Of a DNA stretch of 64,000 nucleotides, positions 19,443-29,028 are shown in pieces. Below the pieces are notes generated by a model that saw only the letters and a list, made by a program, of their open reading frames with translations, was not told the origin of the DNA and made no database searches. Within the stretch, counting starts at the first letter, position 1. Every line of letters begins with the position of its first letter. A program made the position numbers and the translations under genes. Origin of the DNA: Sphingomonas rhizophila (lineage in GTDB: Bacteria > Pseudomonadota > Alphaproteobacteria > Sphingomonadales > Sphingomonadaceae); assembly GCF_014396585.1 (NCBI RefSeq), contig NZ_CP060717.1:2046001-2110000 (forward strand), in the 5' to 3' direction.

Positions 19443-19736
19443 ATGTCGCGCGTTTGCGAACTGACCGGCAAGGGCCGGCAGGTGGGCAACAATGTTTCCC
19501 ACGCCAACAACAAGACCAAGCGGACGTTCCTGCCAAACCTGCAGAACGTGACGCTGATGTCCGAATCGCTTGAAAAGAGCATCAAGCTCAAGGTTTCGAC
19601 CCATGGGCTTCGCTCGGTCGAGCATGTCGGCGGTCTCGACAACTGGCTGACCAAGACCAGCGAAGACAAGCTGAGCCCGCGCGTCGCCAAGCTGAAGCGC
19701 GAACTCGCCAAGAAGGCGAAGGCCGCGAACGCCTAA
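19443..19736 (+). CDS. rpmB: 50S ribosomal protein L28
   Basis: A 97-residue L28. It begins [27 protein letters not shown] and continues FLPNLQNV, the invariant N-terminal block, and has the alphaproteobacterial basic C-terminus ([15 protein letters not shown]). It contains a single N-terminal Cys and no paired CxxC, so it is the zinc-free form. Its stop overlaps by three bases the stop of the convergent phytase-like gene. Confidence 0.96.
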   Translation: MSRVCELTGKGRQVGNNVSHANNKTKRTFLPNLQNVTLMSESLEKSIKLKVSTHGLRSVEHVGGLDNWLTKTSEDKLSPRVAKLKRELAKKAKAANA

Positions 19737-20723
19737 ACCGGCTTGCCGCCCCGTGGCGGCAGGTCGAGTGCGACGAGCAGGGTTCGCCCGCTCGCCCGGA
19801 AATCGTCATCACTGACCAACCACAGCCGCGTTCTTCCGTCGGGGAGGAGCGCGGCTGTCGCACCTTCGAAATTGGCCAGGCTGCGGGTCGACAGCGTGGC
19901 GATCGGCGCCGCTGTCCATTGCGTGCCGGTCCAGCGAACTTCATCGATGCGGGCCGAAACGCCGTCGAGACCGAACAGGCGGCGAAGCACGACCAAGCGC
20001 CCGTCGGGCAACAGGGTCGCGTCCGAAACCTGGCCACCGGACCCGCCAATCCTGCGCCGCTCGATTCGCCTCGTGTCGATGGCGACCAGAACGATGCTCG
20101 CCCCATCCTCGGGAAACGCCGCAAGCCGCCCGTCGGGAAGCCGGGCGAGGGCCTCCACCCCGCCATTGGTGGGGAAGTCCTGATCCTCCAGATTCACTGC
20201 CCAAAAGCCGACGCCGAAGTCCTGGCGATAAAACCACAGCCAGTGGTGAACTTCGAACGCCACCCACCAACCGTCCTTGCCGTCGGCAACGATCGCCTCC
20301 GAATCGCGCGCCGACTTCAGCGTCGATGGCCCCGGCCCGGCGGGCAAGTCGGCGACCGTGCCGCTCATCATCTGGGCCGCCTTCGCCGGTCGCGGAAAAC
20401 GGACGATGCTGCCCGAATCGGTAATCGCCAGCATGTTGCCGCGGTCCAGCGCCAGCCCCGACAGTCCCCGAAGCGATGGTCGCCGGAGGCTAGCTGCCAG
20501 GCACCGGCCAATTCCGCGCCCTCGACCGTCCAATTGCCGGTCGCGGGGCGGTCGCGACGACGACCAGCTTGCGCGCAGGGCCGGGCGTCCGGTTGGGCTG
20601 GCTACGCAGCCAGACCGCGAATCCCGCGATCAGGACCGCCAGAGCCAAGCAATTGAAAAGACTGGATTTGATGAATGATGGCTGCAAACGCCATTCAGCT
20701 TCGTTCAACCGCGAATCACGCAT
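19733..20723 (-). CDS. Esterase-like activity of phytase family protein, broken by two 1-base deletions
   Basis: The N-terminus has a membrane helix ([18 protein letters not shown]). The downstream segments [58 protein letters not shown] and LWLVSDDDF match the phytase-like beta-propeller esterase family. The three pieces lie in three frames. One C added at the run 20545-20548 and one at 20466-20469 (plus strand g and c runs) joins them into one protein with [17 protein letters not shown] in the middle. The start is uncertain: ATGs at 20735 and 20723 and a downstream TTG are possible. In alphaproteobacteria this gene often lies between cobT and rpmB, as here. Confidence 0.75.
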
Positions 20724-20812
20724 AAGCCACTGCATCAGCGGGGTTTTCCCCCTTTTGCCCCGCTGCGTGACCGGCAACGGTCGAAAAGTATCCCTCGCGT
20801 CGCGTAACGAGG

Positions 20813-20850
20813 GGGCCCGGAGTGCGTAATCGCTCCGGGCCCAATTTTTA
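20813..20850 (+). terminator. Perfect 10-bp hairpin with T tract beside the cobT stop
   Basis: The arms 20813-20822 and 20833-20842 are perfect complements around a 10-base loop. The plus-strand side is followed by aattttta up to the base before the cobT stop complement. As a terminator it faces the plus strand, yet no plus-strand gene ends nearby. It may instead stabilise the 3' end of the cobT mRNA or block antisense transcription into cobT. Confidence 0.45.
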
Positions 20851-22668
20851 TCAGCGCGCATCGAATAGCGCGGCAAGTTGCTCGATCAGAGCGCCGCCCA
20901 ATTGCTCCGCATCCATGATCGTCACCGCACGGCGGTAATAGCGGGTCACGTCGTGACCGATGCCGATCGCCGCCAGTTCGACGCTCGACCGGCTCTCGAT
21001 CCACCCGATCACCTGCCGCAAATGCCGTTCCAGATAAGCGCCGCTGTTGGCCGACGCGGTCGAATCGTCGACCGGCGCGCCGTCGGAAATGACGATCAGG
21101 ATCCGCCGCTCTTCCGGGCGCGCCAGCAGGCGGCCGTGCGCCCACAGCAATGCCTCGCCATCGATGTTCTCCTTGAGCAGCCCCTCGCGCATCATCAGCC
21201 CGAGGCTCCGGCGCGAGTGGCGATAGGGTTCGTCGGCGCGCTTGTAGAGAATATGCCGAAGGTCGTTGAGGCGGCCCGGATGCGGCGGCCGCCCCTCGGA
21301 CAGCCATGCCTCGCGGCTCTGCCCGCCCTTCCATGCCCGCGTCGTGAAGCCAAGGATCTCGGTCGCCACGCCGCACCGCTCCAGCGTCCGCGCCAGGATG
21401 TCGGCGCAGGTCGCGGCGATGGAGATCGGCCGCCCGCGCATCGACCCCGAATTGTCGATCAGCAGGCTGACCACCGTGTCCTTGAACTCGGTATCGCGCT
21501 CGACCTTGTAGCTCAGCGAGTGGCCGGGCGAGACGATCACCCGCGCGATCCGCGCCGAATCGAGCAGCCCCTCTTCCTGGTCGAAATCCCAACTGCGTGC
21601 CTGCTGCGCCATCAATCGCCGCTGCAGGCGATTGGCGAGGCGGGTGACGACGCCGCCGAGGCTCGCCATCTGCTGGTCGAGATAGGCGCGCAGCCGCCCC
21701 AGTTCTTCCTCGTCACACAGTTCCGATGCGGGAACGACCTCGTCGAAGCGCGTCGTGAACGGGCGGTAATCGGTCTCCGGGACTTCCGGCCAGTTGCGGC
21801 GATTGGGATTGGCGCGAGCCTGTTCGGCGCCATCGTCGCCCTGGCTGGCATCGCCGTCATCCATCTCGGCTTCACTGTCGGTGGAATCGTCCTCGCCACC
21901 GTCGTCGGGCCGCTCCTCGGCGCGCATCTCCATCTCGCCGCCCTGCGCGCCTCCGTCGGCGTCGACATCGTCAGCCTCGTCCGGCCCCTCGTCCTCTCCC
22001 TGGTCCTCGTCGCCGCCCTCGTCAGGCTCCTGCTCGGCCGTATCCTCGGGAGTCGCAAGGTCGAGATCTTCGAGCAACCGCCGTGACAGGGTGGCGAACG
22101 CCGCCTGGTCGTCGATGGTCAGCGCCAGCGCGTCGAGTTCGGCGGCGGCCTTTTCCTCGATCCACGGCGACACCAGCGCCAGGCCGGTGCGCGCCGCCTC
22201 GGGTGGTTCGGCCCCGGTCATCCGCTGGCGGGCCAGCAACGCCACCGCCGTCGCCAACGGCACTTCCTCGGCAGACCGGGCGCGGGTGATGGCATCGCCG
22301 CGCACCCGCGCTTCGGTCAGTTGAACCAGATTGTCCCGGATCCCGGCGAACCGGCGCGATCCCAGCGCCTCGACCCGCGCCGTTTCTAGCGCATCGAAGA
22401 CCGCCCTCGCCTCGCCCTCGGCGGGCGCGCGAGCGGCGAACATCGCCGGGTCGCTGTGGCGGACCCGAAGCGCTACGCTGTCCGCCCCGCCCCGCGCCTC
22501 GGCGACCAGCCGCTGGTCGAACGAAGGCCCGGGCGATGCGACCTTGGCCAGTTTGCCGGCCGCGGTCAGCGTATCCGACGCAAAGGCGACGTCCACGTCC
22601 GGGTCTCGCGCGATCGCCCGCGCGGCACTGGCCAGCGCGCTCCGGAACTGGTCGAGCTTGTCGGCCAT
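20851..22668 (-). CDS. cobT: Cobaltochelatase subunit CobT-like
   Basis: A 605-residue protein. The N-terminal region (1-205) is helical. Residues about 205-290 are a long Asp/Glu-rich linker ([20 protein letters not shown]). From about 385 a von Willebrand A domain carries the MIDAS motif [15 protein letters not shown] and ends with [14 protein letters not shown]. This is the CobT layout; with CobS it forms the AAA+ part of the aerobic cobalt chelatase. No cobN or other cobalamin gene is in the window, so a broader metal-chelation or chaperone role is possible. cobS ends three bases upstream, so the two are co-transcribed. Confidence 0.88.
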   Translation of the reverse strand: MADKLDQFRSALASAARAIARDPDVDVAFASDTLTAAGKLAKVASPGPSFDQRLVAEARGGADSVALRVRHSDPAMFAARAPAEGEARAVFDALETARVEALGSRRFAGIRDNLVQLTEARVRGDAITRARSAEEVPLATAVALLARQRMTGAEPPEAARTGLALVSPWIEEKAAAELDALALTIDDQAAFATLSRRLLEDLDLATPEDTAEQEPDEGGDEDQGEDEGPDEADDVDADGGAQGGEMEMRAEERPDDGGEDDSTDSEAEMDDGDASQGDDGAEQARANPNRRNWPEVPETDYRPFTTRFDEVVPASELCDEEELGRLRAYLDQQMASLGGVVTRLANRLQRRLMAQQARSWDFDQEEGLLDSARIARVIVSPGHSLSYKVERDTEFKDTVVSLLIDNSGSMRGRPISIAATCADILARTLERCGVATEILGFTTRAWKGGQSREAWLSEGRPPHPGRLNDLRHILYKRADEPYRHSRRSLGLMMREGLLKENIDGEALLWAHGRLLARPEERRILIVISDGAPVDDSTASANSGAYLERHLRQVIGWIESRSSVELAAIGIGHDVTRYYRRAVTIMDAEQLGGALIEQLAALFDAR

Positions 22669-22671
22669 CGC

Positions 22672-23676
22672 TCAGGCGCGCTGCGCGATGCTTTCGGGAA
22701 GGTCCTTGCCGAACACGCGCTGGTAATATTCCGCGATCAGGCCGCGCTCGCTCTCGTCGCACTTGTTGAGGAACGACATGCGGAAGGCGAAGCCGACGTC
22801 GCCGAAGATGAGCGCGTTCTGCGCCCAGCTGATCACCGTGCGCGGGCTCATGACGGTCGAGATATCACCGTTGATGAAGCCCTGCCGCGACAATTCGGCG
22901 ACCTTGACCATCTTTTCGACGGTGTCCTTGCCATCCTTGTTGTCATACTCGCCCGACTTGGCGAGGACGATCCGTGCCTCGGTGTCGGCGGGCAGGTAAT
23001 TGAGGGTGGCGACGATGTTCCAGCGGTCGAGCTGCCCCTGGTTGAGCGCCTGCGTGCCGTGATACAGCCCGCTGGTGTCGCCCAGGCCGATGGTGTTGGT
23101 CGTCGCGAACAGGCGGAACCAGGGATTGGGCCGGATCACCCGGTTCTGGTCGAGCAGCGTCAGCTTGCCGTCGGTCTCCAGGACGCGCTGGATGACGAAC
23201 ATCACGTCGGGGCGGCCCGCATCATATTCGTCGAACACCAGCGCCACCGGGTGCTGAAGCGCCCAGGGTAACAGGCCTTCGCGAAATTCGGTGACCTGCT
23301 GCCCGTCCTTCAGCACGATCGCGTCGCGCCCGATGAGGTCGATACGGCTGATGTGTGCATCGAGGTTGATGCGGATGCACGGCCAGTTGAGGCGGGCCGC
23401 GACTTGTTCGATGTGGGTCGACTTGCCAGTGCCGTGATAGCCCTGGATCATCACCCGGCGATTGCGCGCGAAGCCGGCGCAGATCGCCATTGTCGTGTCG
23501 GGGTCGAAGACATAGGCCGGGTCGAGGTCGGGAACCCGCTCATCGGCTTCGCTAAACGCCGGCACTTCGAGGTCACTGTCGACACCGAAGGCATCGCGCA
23601 CTTTCACCATCTTGTCGGGCGACGCCAGGATCGTGTCGCCGCGGCTGTCGAGGGTGATGTTGGGAATCTCGGTCAT
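22672..23676 (-). CDS. cobS: Cobaltochelatase subunit CobS-like AAA+ ATPase
   Basis: A 334-residue MoxR-type ATPase with Walker [10 protein letters not shown] (near residue 82), Walker [14 protein letters not shown] and sensor region [19 protein letters not shown]. The start ATG (23674-23676) gives the usual [11 protein letters not shown]-terminus. It should form the ATPase ring that works with CobT. Ten bases separate it from the HxlR gene upstream on the same strand. That is unusual for cobS, which more often follows a J-domain gene. Confidence 0.9.
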   Translation of the reverse strand: MTEIPNITLDSRGDTILASPDKMVKVRDAFGVDSDLEVPAFSEADERVPDLDPAYVFDPDTTMAICAGFARNRRVMIQGYHGTGKSTHIEQVAARLNWPCIRINLDAHISRIDLIGRDAIVLKDGQQVTEFREGLLPWALQHPVALVFDEYDAGRPDVMFVIQRVLETDGKLTLLDQNRVIRPNPWFRLFATTNTIGLGDTSGLYHGTQALNQGQLDRWNIVATLNYLPADTEARIVLAKSGEYDNKDGKDTVEKMVKVAELSRQGFINGDISTVMSPRTVISWAQNALIFGDVGFAFRMSFLNKCDESERGLIAEYYQRVFGKDLPESIAQRA

Positions 23677-23686
23677 GACGGCGGCC

Positions 23687-24380
23687 TTAAGCCCTTGCGC
23701 CGACCGCCTCAAGCAGGCTCGGCACCGACCTTGGGGGCAGGGGAACAGGGTCGTGAACTTTTCCGCCAGATCCCGGTCACCGGTGACGCCGATCGAATCC
23801 AGCGGCGCGCCGCCATAGACGACCGCAGCCAGGGCCGAAGGCGATCCTTCGAAGATCAAGTCGCAGGCGCCGACCGGACCTTTCTCGACCCCGAACGTCC
23901 CCTTGCGCAACCGGCCGACATAGGTGTCTCGGCCGAACACGAAACCGATCCGGGCATTGATGCCCTTGGCCCGCTTCTCGTCGAGCATCGTGCGGAACGA
24001 AAGCAGGATCGACACGCCGCTGATCGGCAGGGTCGGGTCATGGCGCGGACTTCGCGCCGCCCATCGGCCGAGCACTTGGACGATCGGCTCCGCTTCCAGT
24101 CCCCACGCCGTCGCTTCATAAACCTGGACGTTGGCCGGGGCGGCAACTTGCGACGGACCGCCAGGCCGCGCTCCTCCAATTCAGTCAGGCGCTGGGTGAG
24201 CACATTGGCGCTGATTCCGGGCAGGTCGGCGCGCAACTCGGAAAATCGGCGCGGTCCGAGCATCAGTTCGCGCAGGACCAGTAGCGCCCAGCGTTCCCCG
24301 ATCAGCTCCAGCCCATGGGCGGTCCCGCAGGCATCGTCATACTGGCGTTTTTCGGTTCTGGTTAGTTTTTCTAACTGCAC
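23687..24380 (-). CDS. HxlR-family transcriptional regulator, broken by two 1-base deletions
   Basis: The N-terminal HxlR winged helix is intact: [47 protein letters not shown] and [14 protein letters not shown]. The reading then shifts frame at the G run 24137-24140 (plus strand) and resumes as [30 protein letters not shown]-terminal SCP2-like domain follows ([21 protein letters not shown]). A second shift at the run 23740-23743 restores LFPLPPRS and a stop at 23687. HxlR proteins respond to thiol-reactive or carbonyl stress and often govern divergent neighbours. Here the neighbour is the VOC/GST operon. Confidence 0.85.
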
Positions 24381-24392
24381 GGTTGTTTAATA

Positions 24393-24408
24393 TTACTTTC
24401 GTGAGTAA
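24393..24408. promoter_or_regulatory. Candidate HxlR operator between divergent genes
   Basis: The 63-base gap between the HxlR start (24380) and the VOC start (24444) contains TTACT-ttcgtg-AGTAA at 24393-24408. HxlR-family operators I know of are palindromes built on TTACT/AGTAA-like arms. It is AT-rich against the surrounding GC-rich DNA and is the only clear palindrome in the gap. The match is by eye. Confidence 0.5.
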
Positions 24409-24443
24409 GTTTCAAGGCGAATCGAGTCGCAGGGAGAGAAAAT

Positions 24444-24890
24444 ATGGCTCAGGAACGCATGATCTTCGTCAACCTGCCGGTCACCGACCTCAATCGGTCG
24501 ATCGCCTTCTACGAGGCCGTCGGCGGCACCAAGGAGCCGAAGTTCTCCAACGACGCGGCGGCGATGATCCGCTTCACCGACGCCATCAACGTCATGCTGC
24601 TGACGCACGACTTCTATAAGACCTTCACCACCAAGCCGATCGCCGACACCCACGCCACGAGCGCGGCCCTGCTGTGCCTGTCGGCCGACAGCACCGGCGC
24701 GGTCGACGCAATGGTCGAACAGGCGGCTGGCGCTGGCGGGAAGGCCGATCCCGGCCCGAAGCAGGACATGGGCGGGATGATGTACGGCCGCAGCTTCGAG
24801 GATCCGGACGGTCACCACTGGGAAGTGATGTGGATGGACGCCGCTGCCGCCGAAGCGGGCGCGGGTGCATTGGAAGGCCAACCGGCCTAA
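24444..24890 (+). CDS. VOC (glyoxalase/bleomycin resistance) family protein
   Basis: A 148-residue VOC protein. The first beta-alpha-beta unit reads MIFVNLPVTDLNRSIAFYEAVGG, and the last unit contains YGRSFEDPDGHHWEVMWMD, with the family's 'DPDGH.WE' ending. These folds bind a metal and act on aldehydes, dioxygen or drug substrates; the specific one is unknown. It is the first gene of an operon divergent from HxlR. GGGAGAG lies five bases before the ATG. Methionine content is rather high in the metal-site strand. Confidence 0.85.
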   Translation: MAQERMIFVNLPVTDLNRSIAFYEAVGGTKEPKFSNDAAAMIRFTDAINVMLLTHDFYKTFTTKPIADTHATSAALLCLSADSTGAVDAMVEQAAGAGGKADPGPKQDMGGMMYGRSFEDPDGHHWEVMWMDAAAAEAGAGALEGQPA

Positions 24891-24915
24891 AGCGCGACTC
24901 GACGGAGGGAATGGC

Positions 24916-25632
24916 ATGAGCAAGCCCACCATCACCGCTTACGATTGGGTGCCGGACTTCGCGCGCGGCCTGGTCCGCGACCAGCGCGTTCGCTGGGCGC
25001 TGGAGGAGGTCGGGCAGGATTATGACGTCCGCTATTTGCAGCAGGGCTCGCAGAAGCTTCTGCCCCATCGCGCGCTCCAGCCATTCGGGCAGGTGCCAAC
25101 GTACGAGGAGGGCGACCTGACCCTATTCGAATCCGGCGCAATCGTGCTCCACATTGCCCGCGAACATGATGGCCTGATGCCAGCCGACGAGCGCGGCCGC
25201 TCCCGCGCCACCGAATGGGCGTTCGCGGCGCTGAACACGATCGAACCGCCGATCAGCGACCTCGCCATCGCCACCATGTTCGAAGCCGACAAGCCTTGGT
25301 CGAAGCCGCGCCTGCCCGCGGTGCGCCAGCGCATCGACGAACGGCTCGGAGAACTGTCCGACCGGCTTGGCGCCAGCGACTGGCTCGACGGCGCGTTCTC
25401 CGCCGGAGACCTGCTCATGGTTTGCGTCCTTCGCCAGCTCGGCAAGTCGGACATCCTCGACAGCTATCCCAACCTCGCGGGCTACGTCGCCCGTGGCGAG
25501 GCGCGCCCCGCCTTCCAGCGCGCCTTGGCCGGCCAATTGGCCGGCTTCACCGGCTGCCCGCCACCGCAATTCGCCGAGTGGCTGCGCCAGCAGGAGGAGG
25601 CGAAGGCCCAATCGGAAAGGAACGACCAATGA
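24916..25632 (+). CDS. Glutathione S-transferase family protein
   Basis: A 238-residue GST. The N-terminal thioredoxin fold includes RWALEEVGQDYDVRYL, and the cis-Pro region FGQVPTYEEGDLTLFESGAIVLHIA carries the glutathione-binding Glu-Ser. The C-terminal helical domain has SDWLDGAFSAGDLLMVCVLRQL. It would conjugate or reduce electrophiles with glutathione. GGAGG lies shortly upstream of the ATG at 24916. Its stop overlaps the start of the DUF1428 gene in ATGA. Confidence 0.88.
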   Translation: MSKPTITAYDWVPDFARGLVRDQRVRWALEEVGQDYDVRYLQQGSQKLLPHRALQPFGQVPTYEEGDLTLFESGAIVLHIAREHDGLMPADERGRSRATEWAFAALNTIEPPISDLAIATMFEADKPWSKPRLPAVRQRIDERLGELSDRLGASDWLDGAFSAGDLLMVCVLRQLGKSDILDSYPNLAGYVARGEARPAFQRALAGQLAGFTGCPPPQFAEWLRQQEEAKAQSERNDQ

Positions 25633-26360
25633 CATACGTCGACGGGTTCGTGACCGCGGTTCCCACCGCGAAGAAGGACGAATATCTGAAGCACGCTTCG
25701 GATGCCGCGGAGCTGTTCAAGGAATATGGCATGACCCGAATGGTCGAAAGCTGGGGCGACGACGTGCCGAAGGGCAAGGTCACCGATTTCCAGGGCGCGG
25801 TCCAGGCGAGGGACGACGAGACGGTGGTCTTTTCCTGGTTCGAATATCCCGACAAGGCGACGCGCGACGAGGCCAGCCGTCGGATGATGGACGATCCGCG
25901 CATGGAGGCGATGGCCAAGGACATGCCGTTCGACGGCAAGCGCATGATCTACGCCGGTTTCGACAGCATCGTCGACGAGCGGGCCGACGGCTCCACCGGC
26001 TATACCGACGGCTTTGTCCTGCCCGTCCCCAACGCCAACAAGGACGCCTATCTGAAGATGGCGGCCGACATGGCCGGCAAGTTCAAGCAGCAGGGCGCGC
26101 TGCGCGTGGTCGAGGCGTGGGGCGACGATGTCCCCGACGGCAAGGTCACCGATTACAAGCGCGCGGTGAAGGCCAGGGACGACGAGAACATCGTCTATTC
26201 CTTCATCGAATGGCCGGACAAGGCGACCCGCGACAAGGCGTGGGCCGACATGATGAACAGCGAACAGCCCCCGTCGGAGATGCCGTTCGATGGCCAGCGG
26301 ATGTTCTGGGGCGGCTTCCAGCCGATCCTCGACCAGTCGTTCGAGACCGCCGATGCCTAG
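25629..26360 (+). CDS. Tandem DUF1428 protein (two copies in one chain)
   Basis: A 243-residue protein made of two DUF1428 domains. Copy one (1-120) begins YVDGFVTAVPTAKKDEYLKHA and ends MPFDGKRMIYAGFDSIVD. Copy two (about 125-240) begins YTDGFVLPVPNANKDAYLKMA and ends MPFDGQRMFWGGFQPILD. Both contain VESWGDDVPKGKVTDF or its equivalent. DUF1428 proteins are ferredoxin-like (dimeric alpha-beta barrel) and normally about 120 residues, so this is an internal duplication that would make a covalent dimer. Function unknown. It overlaps the GST stop by four bases and the next gene by eight. Confidence 0.88.
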   Translation: MTYVDGFVTAVPTAKKDEYLKHASDAAELFKEYGMTRMVESWGDDVPKGKVTDFQGAVQARDDETVVFSWFEYPDKATRDEASRRMMDDPRMEAMAKDMPFDGKRMIYAGFDSIVDERADGSTGYTDGFVLPVPNANKDAYLKMAADMAGKFKQQGALRVVEAWGDDVPDGKVTDYKRAVKARDDENIVYSFIEWPDKATRDKAWADMMNSEQPPSEMPFDGQRMFWGGFQPILDQSFETADA

Positions 26361-27147
26361 CCCCAAGGGAGCCTTCATCTGGTACGAACTGATGACGCCG
26401 GACCCGGCGGCGGCGAAGCGTTTCTACGACGCCGTCGTCGGGTGGGACATTGCCACCGATTCGGTCGCACCCGGCATTGAGTATCGCATGATCGTCCGGT
26501 CGGATGGCGGCAACGCCGGCGGCGTGCTGACGCTGACCGACGACATGATCGCCGGCGGCGCCCGGCCGATCTGGCTGGGCTATCTCCATACCCCCGACGT
26601 CGATGATACGGTCGAGGCGATCAAGGCCGATGGCGGCGGGGTGATGATGGAGCCGTGGGACCAGCCCGGCGTCGGCCGGCTGGCGATGATCACCGGGCCG
26701 GAAGGCGCGCCCATCTATTTGATGGACCCGCTCCCGCCCGAAGGTCAGCCTGACGCCGTCAGCGACGTCTTCTCGGTCGACCGGCCGCAGCACATCCGCT
26801 GGAACGAGCTGCTCAGCAGCGACGACGACCGGTCGATCGCCTTCTACCAGCGTCACTTCGGCTGGGGCCAGGAGGGCGCGATGGATATGGGCGAGATGGG
26901 CCAGTACCGTTTCGTCCAGGTCGACGGCGTCGGCGTGGGCGCAATCATGCCGCTGATGCCGCAGACACCGCACAGCATCTGGAACCTCTACATCGGCGTC
27001 GACGACATCGATCGCGCCGCAGAGGCGGTGAAGGCCGGTGGCGGCCAGATCATCAATGGTCCGATGGAAGTTCCCGGCGGCGAATATGCGATGAACGTCA
27101 TCGACCCGCAGGGCGCGTCGACGGCCTTCGTCGGCCCGCGCAAATAA
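26353..27147 (+). CDS. Two-domain VOC family protein
   Basis: A 264-residue protein with two glyoxalase folds. The first starts GAFIWYELMTPDPAAAKRFYDAVVGW and the second IRWNELLSSDDDRSIAFYQRHFGW. This is the family annotated as 'VOC, hydroxylase-like' (PF00903 twice). Each half has the conserved '(W)xEL.t.D...a..FY...fGW' start. The C-terminal end reads NVIDPQGASTAFVGP. The substrate is unknown. Its start lies inside the end of the DUF1428 gene (8-base overlap), so translation is coupled. Confidence 0.87.
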   Translation: MPSPKGAFIWYELMTPDPAAAKRFYDAVVGWDIATDSVAPGIEYRMIVRSDGGNAGGVLTLTDDMIAGGARPIWLGYLHTPDVDDTVEAIKADGGGVMMEPWDQPGVGRLAMITGPEGAPIYLMDPLPPEGQPDAVSDVFSVDRPQHIRWNELLSSDDDRSIAFYQRHFGWGQEGAMDMGEMGQYRFVQVDGVGVGAIMPLMPQTPHSIWNLYIGVDDIDRAAEAVKAGGGQIINGPMEVPGGEYAMNVIDPQGASTAFVGPRK

Positions 27148-27171
27148 TCGACAAGATACAGGAGAGCGAGG

Positions 27172-27669
27172 ATGCCCGAGAAGCTGACCACCGTGCTGTG
27201 GTTCGACCATGGCGAGGCGCGCAAGGCGGCCGAGTTCTATGCGGCGACGTTTCCCGACAGCAGTGTCGGCGAGGCGATGACCGCGCCCGGCGACTATCCC
27301 TCCGGCCAGAAAGGCGACGAGCTGACGGTCGACTTCACCGTTCTCGGCCGCGCCTTTTCCGGCCTCAATGGCGGCCCCAATTTCAAGGCCAATGAATCGG
27401 TCAGCTTCATGGTCATGACCGAGGATCAGGCCGAGACCGACAAATATTGGAACGCGATCGTCGGCAATGGCGGCCAGGAAAGCGAATGCGGTTGGTGCAA
27501 GGACCGCTGGGGCTTTTCGTGGCAGATCACGCCGCGCGTCCTGCTCGATGCCACCAAGCACCGGGACCCCGCCGCCGCCAAGCGCGCTTTCGACGCCATG
27601 ATGACGATGAAGAAGATCGACGTCGCGCGGATCGAGGCGGCCATCGCGGGGGAAACGGCTGATGCGTAA
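27172..27669 (+). CDS. PhnB-like VOC protein (3-demethylubiquinone methyltransferase-type fold)
   Basis: A 165-residue protein starting KLTTVLWFDHGEARKAAEFYAATFPDS, with FSGLNGGPNFKANESVSFMV and CGWCKDRWGFSWQITPRVL. This is the '3-dmu-9_3-mt' family, a glyoxalase relative without a proven methyltransferase role. AGGAGAGCGAGG precedes the ATG. It overlaps the following reductase gene by eight bases. Confidence 0.88.
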   Translation: MPEKLTTVLWFDHGEARKAAEFYAATFPDSSVGEAMTAPGDYPSGQKGDELTVDFTVLGRAFSGLNGGPNFKANESVSFMVMTEDQAETDKYWNAIVGNGGQESECGWCKDRWGFSWQITPRVLLDATKHRDPAAAKRAFDAMMTMKKIDVARIEAAIAGETADA

Positions 27670-28333
27670 GATCGTCGCCGCCGCCTTCGTCAGCCTCGAT
27701 GGCGTGATGCAGGCCCCCGGTGGGCCAACCGAAGATCCCACCGGCGGGTTCGACGAAGGCGGCTGGATGTTCAAGGTGTGGGACGACGGGATCGGGGACA
27801 CGCTCGGATCGCTCTTCACCGGCGACTACGACCTGCTGCTCGGCCGACGCACCTACGACATCTTCGCCGCCTACTGGCCCTATGCCGAAGGCGACAACAA
27901 GCCGATGAGCGAGGCCTTCGACCGGGCCAACAAATATGTCCTGACCCGCGGCAACCAGCCGCTCGAATGGCAGAACAGCCACCGGCTCGGCTCAATCGAC
28001 GAGGTCAGGGCACTGAAGCAGGGCGAGGGCAACAAGATCATCATCCAGGGGTCGTCGACCATCTATCCCGGCCTGCTCGCCGCGAGCCTGATCGACGAGC
28101 TGACGCTGATGACGTTCCCGGTCGTGCTCGGCCATGGCAAGCGGCTGTTGGGCGAAGGCTCGCCGGTCGAGCGGCTGGAGATGACCGGGCACAAGGTCAC
28201 GGACAAGGGTACGGTCATCGCGACCTACAAGCCTGGCGGCGACCTGCCGCCTTATCCCCCGGAAGGTCCGATTCCGATCACCAGCGACCGCGAACTCGAA
28301 CGGCGCGCGAAGATCGAGGAGGGAAGCTGGTGA
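27662..28333 (+). CDS. Dihydrofolate reductase-like (RibD C-terminal domain) protein
   Basis: A 223-residue protein. It begins RKIVAAAFVSLDGVMQAPGGP and has LLLGRRTYDIFAAYWP and NKIIIQGSSTIYPGLL, typical of the RibD_C/dihydrofolate reductase-like family of NADPH-dependent reductases of unknown substrate. The C-terminus is extended by a Pro-rich linker and an Arg/Glu helix. It overlaps the genes on both sides by a few bases. Confidence 0.85.
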   Translation: MRKIVAAAFVSLDGVMQAPGGPTEDPTGGFDEGGWMFKVWDDGIGDTLGSLFTGDYDLLLGRRTYDIFAAYWPYAEGDNKPMSEAFDRANKYVLTRGNQPLEWQNSHRLGSIDEVRALKQGEGNKIIIQGSSTIYPGLLAASLIDELTLMTFPVVLGHGKRLLGEGSPVERLEMTGHKVTDKGTVIATYKPGGDLPPYPPEGPIPITSDRELERRAKIEEGSW

Positions 28334-28980
28334 GCCTTACGCTCTACGTCCATCCGTTCAGCAGCTTCAGCTGGAAGGCGCTGATCCCGCTGTGGGCCGA
28401 CGGAACGCCGTTCACCTACAAAAACGTCGACCCGTCGAACCCCGGCGTGATGGACGAATTGAAGTCGCATTGGCCGCTGGGCAAGTTCCCGACGCTGGTC
28501 GACGATGGCGAGGTCATTCCCGAGGCGACCTGCATCGTCGAACATCTCCAGGCCAAGCGTCCCGGCCCGAATGTGTGGATTCCCGATGGCGATGAAGGCC
28601 GCCGCGTGCGCCTGCTCGATCGCTTCTTCGACCTTCACATTCAGGGCAACATGCAGCCGTCGGTCAATCACGCCATCTGGCCCGACGGCGAAGGCCTCGC
28701 CGCCGCCCGCGGCCGTGATGCGCTGCAGGTCGCCTACGACTGGCTCGAAGCGAACCTGCCCGATGCGGAGTGGGCGGCGGGCGACCGCTTCACGCTTGCC
28801 GACTGCGCGGCCGCGCCGGCTCTGTTCTACGCCGACTGGGTTGTTCCCATTGGCGACGCGCGTCCCCGGCTCGCGGCCTACCGCGCCCGGCTGCTCGCCC
28901 ATCCGGCAGTATCGCGCGCGGTCGAGGAGGCCCGCCCCTACCGCCATTACTTCCCGCTGGGGGCGCCCGACCGCGATTGA
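28330..28980 (+). CDS. Glutathione S-transferase family protein
   Basis: A 216-residue GST. It starts with GTG overlapping the previous stop (GTGA). The thioredoxin-like part has LYVHPFSSFSWKALIPLWADGTPF, LGKFPTLVDDGEVIPEATCIVEHL and the helical part WAAGDRFTLADCAAAPALFYADW. The motif 'HPFSSFSWK' in place of an active-site Ser/Cys-Pro resembles a GST subgroup I cannot name. It is the last gene of the HxlR-linked operon; a second GST is near its beginning. Confidence 0.87.
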   Translation: MSLTLYVHPFSSFSWKALIPLWADGTPFTYKNVDPSNPGVMDELKSHWPLGKFPTLVDDGEVIPEATCIVEHLQAKRPGPNVWIPDGDEGRRVRLLDRFFDLHIQGNMQPSVNHAIWPDGEGLAAARGRDALQVAYDWLEANLPDAEWAAGDRFTLADCAAAPALFYADWVVPIGDARPRLAAYRARLLAHPAVSRAVEEARPYRHYFPLGAPDRD

Positions 28981-29028
28981 CGCGAGAATGTAACTTTGTA
29001 ACATCGGGGGTGTTGAAGGAGACCGTCG

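Noticed and set aside
20851..23676. cobT/cobS as part of a cobalamin operon
   Set aside because: No other cobalamin gene is present in the window; the pair belongs to the conserved J-domain/bolA neighbourhood, so a vitamin B12 operon is not supported here.
28987..29003. Imperfect palindrome ATGTAAC-ttt-GTAACAT before the SIMPL gene
   Set aside because: The arms mismatch at the fourth base (ATGTAAC against ATGTTAC) and no regulator is adjacent on that side; too weak to call an operator.
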